A DNA stretch of 64,000 bases, taken from Tachypleus tridentatus. Lineage: Eukaryota > Arthropoda > Merostomata > Xiphosura > Limulidae. Below the pieces are notes generated by a model. It saw only the letters and a program-made list of their open reading frames with translations. It had not been told where the DNA came from and did no database searches. The stretch covers positions 43,394,348 to 43,458,347 of the forward strand of contig NC_134825.1 of NCBI RefSeq assembly GCF_004210375.1. Direction: 5' to 3'. The translations under genes were made by a program, and so were the position numbers. Of the stretch, positions 48,701-57,700 are shown in pieces. Positions within the stretch are counted from its first letter, which is position 1. The number at the start of each line of letters is the position of its first letter.

Positions 48701-51700
48701 TGTTTAATTATTTATTATACATTGTGTGAAAAAGTGACTGAAAGAAAATTTGATGAAATCACAAAATATATACAAAATAAAACAATTTTTTTATTTTCAT
48801 ACTCTATGTTGAAATATATCCAGTTTTTATTACCTTTTGACACAATTTGTTTAGAATAAGAAAGCTATGATGTTTTACACACTCTGATTATTGTACAATA
48901 CTTTTAATAGACTGTTATTAATACATTATTTATATTATTATTATATTTCAGGTTGTTGTGTATATACTGGTCCTGAAACAAAATTGTCCTTAAACCTTAA
49001 ACTGACATACAACAAGTTTTCCACAGTTGAAAGGTGTGTAGCATGTATTTGTAAAATTGTGTTTTAGATACTTTAAGCTCATTAAATAAAAAAATAATAA
49101 TTTTTGATATTAGTATGTTAAAGATCACTGGCTTTCACACCATTATTTCTTTCACTGCCAAGAGGTCAATACAAACTCATTATTAATTTGTTTTCTACAA
49201 GCAAATTAACAAAATGTAAAACATAAAAAAACATTTGTATTTAAAGCACTTCAACTCATTAATAAGACATTTTTTTTCCATTTTTAGTTATGTCATAGTG
49301 GTTTACAGATGGTTTTGAGGTTTTTTATTATTTAAGTACAAACTTTTAGCTCATAGCTTTTTCATCTCCTAACTAATTTAAGATCTAATTACAGTTTTGG
49401 ACTCAGTATGTCAAATTCTTTCAATTGACATATTTGACCACATTTAAGGTTTCGTTGATTAATTTATCCTAATCCTGCCTAAAAGAATTTCAATTCGAGA
49501 ATAGGCTGATAGAGATCTTGATAAGTAATAAAGTTAAATCATGTATACGTGTGTCCCATGCTTAATATTGCTGGCACACAGACATATAGCGAATAAAAAG
49601 AAAAAGAAGGTCCCATAAATTAATTTTCTTTAATCCTGCCTAAACAAAATGTGTAATTCTGCAGCTTGTTTGTTTTTTTTAATGTCATGCAAAGCTACAC
49701 AAGGACTATCTGTGCTAGCCATCCCTAATTTAGCAGTGTAAGACTAGGGAAGGCAGTTAGTCATCACCACCCACCGCCAACTTTTGGGCTACTCTTTTAC
49801 CAACAAATAGTGGGATTGATCTTCACTTTATAATGCCCCCACAACTGAAAGGGTAGCATGTTTGATGCAATGAGGATTCGAACCCAGGGCCCTTGGATTA
49901 CGAGTCGAACACCTTAACCCACTTGGTCATGCTGGAGCTTTTTCTGCAGCTATTGAGGATTCTATTTTGTTTTAACTCATTTTTATTCTCTCCCCCAAAA
50001 TAAAATAATAGAAGTCATGTTTTAGGTATACTAAATAAAAACAAACTTAGTTATCTAAGTTTATGTGTTTGTAACTGTTGTTTATAATTTTCATTTTTAA
50101 TTAGCTTTGAATGGGGACTGAACCTGCTCCACAACTGTAGAAACTTACAGAACTTTTTTTTTATTAAATCTTGTTTCATACTTGGTAAATTAAGTAAAGA
50201 AAAAAGTATACCAAAATGAATAAGAAAATATAGAAAATGTTTATCCATTTACCATTTTTTACTGTTTTAACAATTTATTAGTACTCTAGAAGTATCAAGG
50301 TAGGTTTTCTTTAAACTAATTTTTGATAGGTAGGAAATAAAAGTTTTAGTTTTCAACTATACAAGAATTTCTAAAACTTTGACTTACTGGTAAAATAGTG
50401 CATCATATCACTTATAGTATATATATTTTTAAATATTTATGCTTAAAACACAGTTGATATAACCGTGAGATATATAAAAAGACCCTGATATGTTAATGAA
50501 AATCAAATTTGGTTTAATCCTCTTGCCACGGGCAGGTCAAATTTCACAAATTGCCAATAGTTTTCTCTGACATAGTACTATATTATTTATAACCTATAGA
50601 AAGCTAAAGTAAATGACATATTATATATACTATATTATATTATATTTTCTTCTATAATTAAAAATTAGGTAAGATAAAGAAAAACAAAACCTTTCATTAG
50701 GTACACAGGTGAGCATTACATAATTTGATAGGGTAACATGAGCTATTTCTTTGCTGAGGTATTTACAACTTTTGTGGTGGGGTTATTAGTTAGAAATAGT
50801 TAAAAGGGCAACAAAACAATACAATTTAAGTAGTTCATGATAACGAGAAACCCACTTTAAGTAAAAATGTATCTTAGGATGGCTGGTAAGGATATTAATA
50901 CTTTAACTAATAAAGCATAGAACAATGTTTCAAACTTCTTAGACCATCTTCATGTTAACAAAGAGTCAGTTTGCAACTGACTGTTACCAGGCACATGTCA
51001 TAGGTCAGTAGCAAACTCTCTCTTTGTTAACCTAAGATGATCTAAGAAGGTCGAAACATTGTTCTCTGCTTTATTATGTTAATACCCATACCAGCCATCT
51101 TGAGATACAAGATTTAAGTAGAAACAGATTTACACTGTTATGAGCATTAAGCTATTTAGTATAAACAGACATACTTTCCTGTTACAATTTGGAGTCATTC
51201 TGGAAAGAAAGAAAAGAGTAATTCAAATTGATTTCATATTCTTTTATGGTGGTTACAAAAATCAGTCAAACTGAATGACCCTCTGTAGAGTTAGTGTGGA
51301 GAGAATAACATGAAATGTAATAAGTTACTGAGAAAGTGTAAAATTTATTTAGAAGGTTTTAGAGATCACATAAATGAAATTTGATAACTTTTAATTGAAG
51401 AAAGTGTTTTAAATATTAGCATGAGAATAACTTTACACTTGGTGCAGTCAACACTTTGACACTATTTATTCACAGAGAAATTTTAAATAAAAATACTTCA
51501 ATAAAAATTCTAATTTTTTTGTCTACAAATGACATATAATGCTTGCAAGATTTTCTGATGGTATAGTATGGAAAATGTAAAGATCACTTATGGGTCACAA
51601 ACTTGGACAAATTGATTGAGCCAGTGGTAAGAGAGTGAATGTATTAATGTATTTGACAAGCTTAAAACTAATCTAATAAAGCATGATATGTAATAAGAAG

Positions 51701-54700
51701 CATCATCTGGTTGTTAAGCCATCATATAGTGCAGTAACTGATGATGAATCGCAGAACAATTATTTATTCTGCAAATTAAATAATTAGATCAGATGACATG
51801 TAATCAAAGATGTATCCAGAAAAGTTAGTTTTGTAATTGAATCATATATTATGTTTAAATTATTTATAAATTTGAACTTTTTAGAAGTCTCATGAATGCA
51901 TGTTAATTAAGTAAAGAAATTCTATAAAAGTGGTATCTTCACTTAAAAATCTTTCTTAAAAATGCATTATTTTCTGTTTTATTCTTTCAGGTCCATGAAT
52001 AGGTTTTTGATAATTTTCTTGGTGTTGTTAGCATTAGAAGCGTCTTTTGCAACAGGAATAAAGTATTTATATCAAAATGATCCTGTGATGGGGACTGCAT
52101 GGTACCTTCCTTTGAGAGAAGGCTTAAGTGTAAGTTTATCAAGTTGGTTTTTAGCATTTTTTTAAAATGCCACTAAAGTGAGAATTCAAGATTATACTCT
52201 TAACTTGTAATAGTGGATTATTTGTGGTATTATTTAAATAAAGAAGTTCATATTAAAAGGATGTTTATACTTGTAAGAGTAGAATTTCAGTTTATTTTCT
52301 TATCTATACATTGTGATATAATATCTATAGCTATCACATTCATGTATTAAAGCTATTGTTCTTCAAATGTTTTCTTAATCAAATTAAATAAATATATGAT
52401 GTTTTTATGTGATGAATATACTTACACAGTTTATGTCATTTCAGGCTAAACAAGTGTTTTCTGATCTTCTTGTTTTTGTTGTTCTTTTCAACTATGTAAT
52501 TCCAATCTCATTATATGTAACAATTGGTAGGTATAACTTAATTTTTCATTTTTACACAGTTTTATATTTGAGTACATTTTATATACTTCTTAACTAGATT
52601 ACTATGTCAGAAATTAGTTTTTTATTTTAGATGTTTATTTCAAATAATACAAAAAATTCATAAAAAAAGAAATTTATTTATAAATCATAAAGTAAATATA
52701 GTAAATTTCTTGATTATGTTTTGCTTTCAATTACTAATGGCAACTACTGGTTATTTTATATCTGTTGGAATAAATACTAAGTTGTGTATTACATTGTTTA
52801 CTGTGGCATTAGAAGTTGTAAAAGTTATTTATAAAATGATATTGCTATATACTATAAAAATATATAGTAGTTTAAAACTTTTAAGAGATGTGAAGAGTAA
52901 ACAAGTGTAAGAATAATTAGAGAATATAAAGAATTTCATAAAAAACATTTTAGTGTGGGCATAAGTGATTGACTTAAATTCCTGACCAATTGCAGTAATT
53001 AGAATATATATATATGCATATACACATACATAAACATTTATTTTTCAGAGATGGTTAAGTTTATGGGTTCTATGTTTCTGACATGGGATGCTGAATTGTA
53101 TGACAAAAATTCAAATGAATTTGCAATGTGTAATAGCTCTGATTTGAATGAAGAGTTAGGCCAGGTGAGAGCTTATGATGGTTAGAATAATTAATATTGA
53201 ATCATGTAAGAAGGTAGAGTATCCATATCTATGCTTGTATTGAACATGTTAATAAAATTACAAGCAGTAAATATTTTATCAACTGAAAACTAATGGTTTT
53301 TGGTGATTATTCATTGAACGTTATCATTATTTCATATTATACTAAAAATATACAAAGAAAAGCATATGTTTTCTTGTTCATTTTAACTTTACAAAAGATT
53401 AAAATTGTGATATATACAATTTTTGAGAAACAACTTTTTTACTTTGGTGTGGATGTTTTAACTGTGTTACTTATTTTTTTAGTTTTTAAAGTTAGAACTA
53501 AGTTTTTAGTTTTGTTTGATACTTGTTAAAAAATCAGAAGTTTGCCCAAAGTACTAACGTATTTGTTCCTGTAGATTGCTAGGTGATAGTTTGCTTCTCA
53601 TCTTAATTAATAAGACAGTGTTGAGGAAAAGCTTAAAGATATTTCTTTATTAACTAGTGATTATTAACTAAATTTTCAAAATGTGGTAATTTTATTCTCT
53701 ATATTTGATTTTCACATGAATTTTCTGTTTTCAGAACTTGTATATGATTGATATGTTAGGTTTATTCATAACCCCTGGTTATCAGTTATAAAAATTAATA
53801 ACTAATGATTAGTAGTGGTGTACTTTTGATGAATATTACTGCACATTTTCTTTATTAGCATTTTTATAAAACTGGTATGCTAGTATATGACGTGCCCCAT
53901 GTTCTACATTTTGATAAGATATTATCAGCAAATGCATTTAACATATGATGATAATGCTAGTATATCCCTTGTTCTACTTTTAGCTATGGCATAGCAACTC
54001 ATATAATGGTTCTGAATTTTTTTTATATTTATATATATATAGTTTTGGACTCAGGATGTGCTATTCAAGATTTTCTCTTGTCTAATTTTGTATTGTTTTG
54101 TATTACATCTGACATTTGTTTCATACTATTATCATCGACTGTGAAACATGAAATATGTAACAGCTGTATATATGTGTACAAACTAATATATTGTTTATTT
54201 TCTTATAAATAAAATTTATTTAATTAAATTTCTTATTATTTATATTGAATATATGCTAAGTACCAGATTGGTCTGATGTTAGACATATACATCAATTCCA
54301 ATACTACCTTCAAATTGTAATAAAAAAAAAAAGTGTTACTTTTGTATCAGAAGAGTATTTGTAAATGCATTTCTTATATCGTTTATAGCTTTTGAAGCAT
54401 ATTTAAAAAAAAAAAAATCATTTTGTTAAAATAGATAATGTGCATTTGAACTTTGTGGTTTGGAAAAAACAAACTTAAACATTAGTTTTTATGTTCAATC
54501 TTTCTGAAAGACAATTTTACATCAATGAATTTAATAGTTTTATAAACTTCTTTATTCAAGCAATATGTCTGTAAAGTGACTTTACTGTTTATAACTAACT
54601 TACTAAATTTTAAAAGTTACTTTTGTTTAGTAAGAAAGTTAAAGTCTTTTATACAACAACCTGGATCTCACAATTTCAATTCTTTATTGATCTGTTAAAG

Positions 54701-57700
54701 CTTCTAAGTCTGTTTAGAGCATCTGAATATCTTTGGACTAGCTGTTAATGTTTTGGTTTGTGGTAGTATGCATTTTTCATATATACATGTATATTTGTAA
54801 TGAAAACTATGGTAATGAGGAAACCTTGAAACTAGTTAAAAGATGTTGTATTACATGAAGATTCAACATAAATTCAAACATTCACAAATACCTTGAAACT
54901 CATTTTTTTTAATAATCAGTTATCATTTAAGTAGATGAAGATAAGTGATAAATATTTTCTGAGGCACCATAAATGTCATCATTAAAAGCCAGGATGTTGC
55001 ACTAACAATTACTAAAACTGCTTTTATCTCTGAAAGTTAAAACCAGTCACTCAGAGTATATATTTTTTAAGCTATCTCACATTTTCTTTGATATTTCTAC
55101 TGTAAAACAAAAGAGAGAAAATGATTAATGTGACTTATCTGGCTTGATAATTTTTAGCAAAGTTCTGCAATTTCCATTTTGTAGTCAGTGCACTATTACA
55201 TGTTTAGATATTTATATTTTAGTTATAAATTGCTTATGTGTGTAACCAATTTACTATGATAACCCAGGAATTTGAACTTATATGTAATACATTTTCTCTG
55301 ACACATGCTGCTGGCATGAAATATTGAACTCTGACCTTATTTTTGTTACTATTGTCTCCTGGTTTTTTTATTTCATTTTGTAGATGTTACAGTAACATAT
55401 GTTAGTTAGTCCTTGCATATGAAGTTAACTAATTGCATGACATTTTAACTTTGTGTTATTCCAAGGATAATCTATCACACATAGTTACCAGGTCTCTGTA
55501 ATAACTAGAGATTCATGGAACTAGTACACAGAAGGAGAGGTGTAGAAGAAGTTTGTAGTAGATATGATGCAGGAACAAATACTCACCTCCATGAATGGAA
55601 AGCTATTTCTTGTTGAGTTACACACTCTGCCTGAGAGATTTGTAGTCCACTAGCCTTGTGAAAACTCCAACCTAATTTCATATGTATCCACGTGAACTTT
55701 CACTGCCACATGATAATGTATCATGCAGTAAGTCCTCCCTCTAACAGAAGTGTGACACACCTCCAAGCACAAATTCTCCCTTTAAATTTTTTATGTGAAA
55801 ATCTGTATTCTTTTCTCTGACACAGTTGATTCAGACATGCTTTAAGTTTGCTGAGACTTGTGATTTTTTTTCTTTATTTCCAAATACTGATCTGATTGAT
55901 ATTAACATACACAGTATAATCCCACAGAACAGTGTGAACTCTATCTCTGCTAACATGGGTACTAAGATTTTTTACACAGAAAAATACATTGCCATTTCTG
56001 TTGAAGTTATCTGTGTAAGACATAACTACCATATGTCATCATATGATGGAGTTCTTATGCAACCTGATCCTCTATTGTTATCCATTTCACTCATTTATTT
56101 TGCCATTTTATTTTTAGGTCTAACATTGAAGAGGATGAGTTTGAGTACTTTTTTCATCAAAATTGTTAAGAATACTTCTCTACCTAATGAATATCTCCTG
56201 ACATTTTCTGTTCACCTTGTATAAACCTATTCTTGGTTTCCTTTATTTTCTCAAACCAGTTAATTTGACATACAGTATTTCTTCCTGGTTCAGCTTTGCT
56301 CTCACTGTTTTATACCTTGTCCTCCCTATCTTCCAGTTAGCACATAGATGTGACTGTTTAGATGTATTATATTTCTCCTTAGTATGTTTGCTCCCACACG
56401 ACCCACTGGTGGATCATGATTGTCTTCAAGTAAGACCAACACAACCTACAGGTGAGTTGTGCTCTATTTTCTTTTTCAAGGGCCACTTATTGGCTGGGAC
56501 ACAACAGCTACATATACACTCTTTCTAAAAAAGTAGTTGTAAAATGACTAATGGGACCCTGAAAATTATCAGCAAAATAGGCTTAGGAACTAATGTGTTA
56601 AGATGTAGCCTCCAATGGCTTGGCATTATATCTTCAAATTTACAGTGCTAAAAACCAAGGTTTGATACTCATAGTTGTCACAGCACAGACAGCTCATTGT
56701 TTAGCATTTTGCTTCACTACGAACAAATAAACTTAAGATATAATTCATAGCATTTAATGTATAGACATAATTTATTACTCCATATCATGTCTACAAACAA
56801 TATAATGTTTAGATCTAGTTCAGTATTCTTTAACACCTACAACGTAAATTACCATGTTTAGTTATAATTCATCACTCCTTCACATGCATATAGAAGTTGT
56901 GGTTTGGTTATATTGAATTATTCCTTATCAAGTAAACATGGTTGTGAATGTTTAATTACACTTTAACATGCAACATCTGGATAACAATATTCTATTTAGG
57001 TTGGTTACTCCTTAACATGTTCACAGAGGAGGTAATGTTTAATATTAGTTCATTACTTCTTCACATATACAAGTGGATGATCATATTGAAATTCATTTTA
57101 TTATTCTTTATCATATACACATAGTTGTTGATGTTTAGTTGAGTTTCTTATTTTTTTAACATTTCCACATAGAAGATAATGTTTAGATGTAGTTTATTCT
57201 TCTTAACACATAACCTGTTGAAGATAATGTTTTGGCATCATTAACTACTTTTTTACATGTATGCATAGAAAATTATGTTGAACATAGCTAACTGCTTCTT
57301 ATCATGTACTACTTAGAAAAAATGTTTGGTCATGGTTCTTCACTTTTATCAAGATACACAACTGTTGATGTTTACTCTTTAATATGTATTTATAAATTAT
57401 AATGCTTAGATCTAGTTCATTACTACTTAATGTTTATTTACTCCTTATATTCACATATAGGGTAATGTTTCATCATAATTCATTAATGTGCACACACAGC
57501 AGTTAATGCTTCAGTCTAGTTCTTTCCTCTTTAACTTGTACACTTAAGATGACATTATTTCAATATCATTTATCCTTCCTTAACATGTAACACATTGATG
57601 ATAATGCATGCATTTAATTAATTACTCTGTAACATGCACATATAAAAATTAATCTTTCATCATAGTTTTTAACTCCTTAGTATGTTCATGTGGAAGATAA

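Larger units (their letters stand above)
49034..51990 (+). other. Intron 7
   Basis: Holds a dispersed 300-bp repeat (49361-49640), a reverse SINE (49667-49938), and the third TTAA-type repeat (50514-51639) with a fold-back element inside it. Confidence 0.6.
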
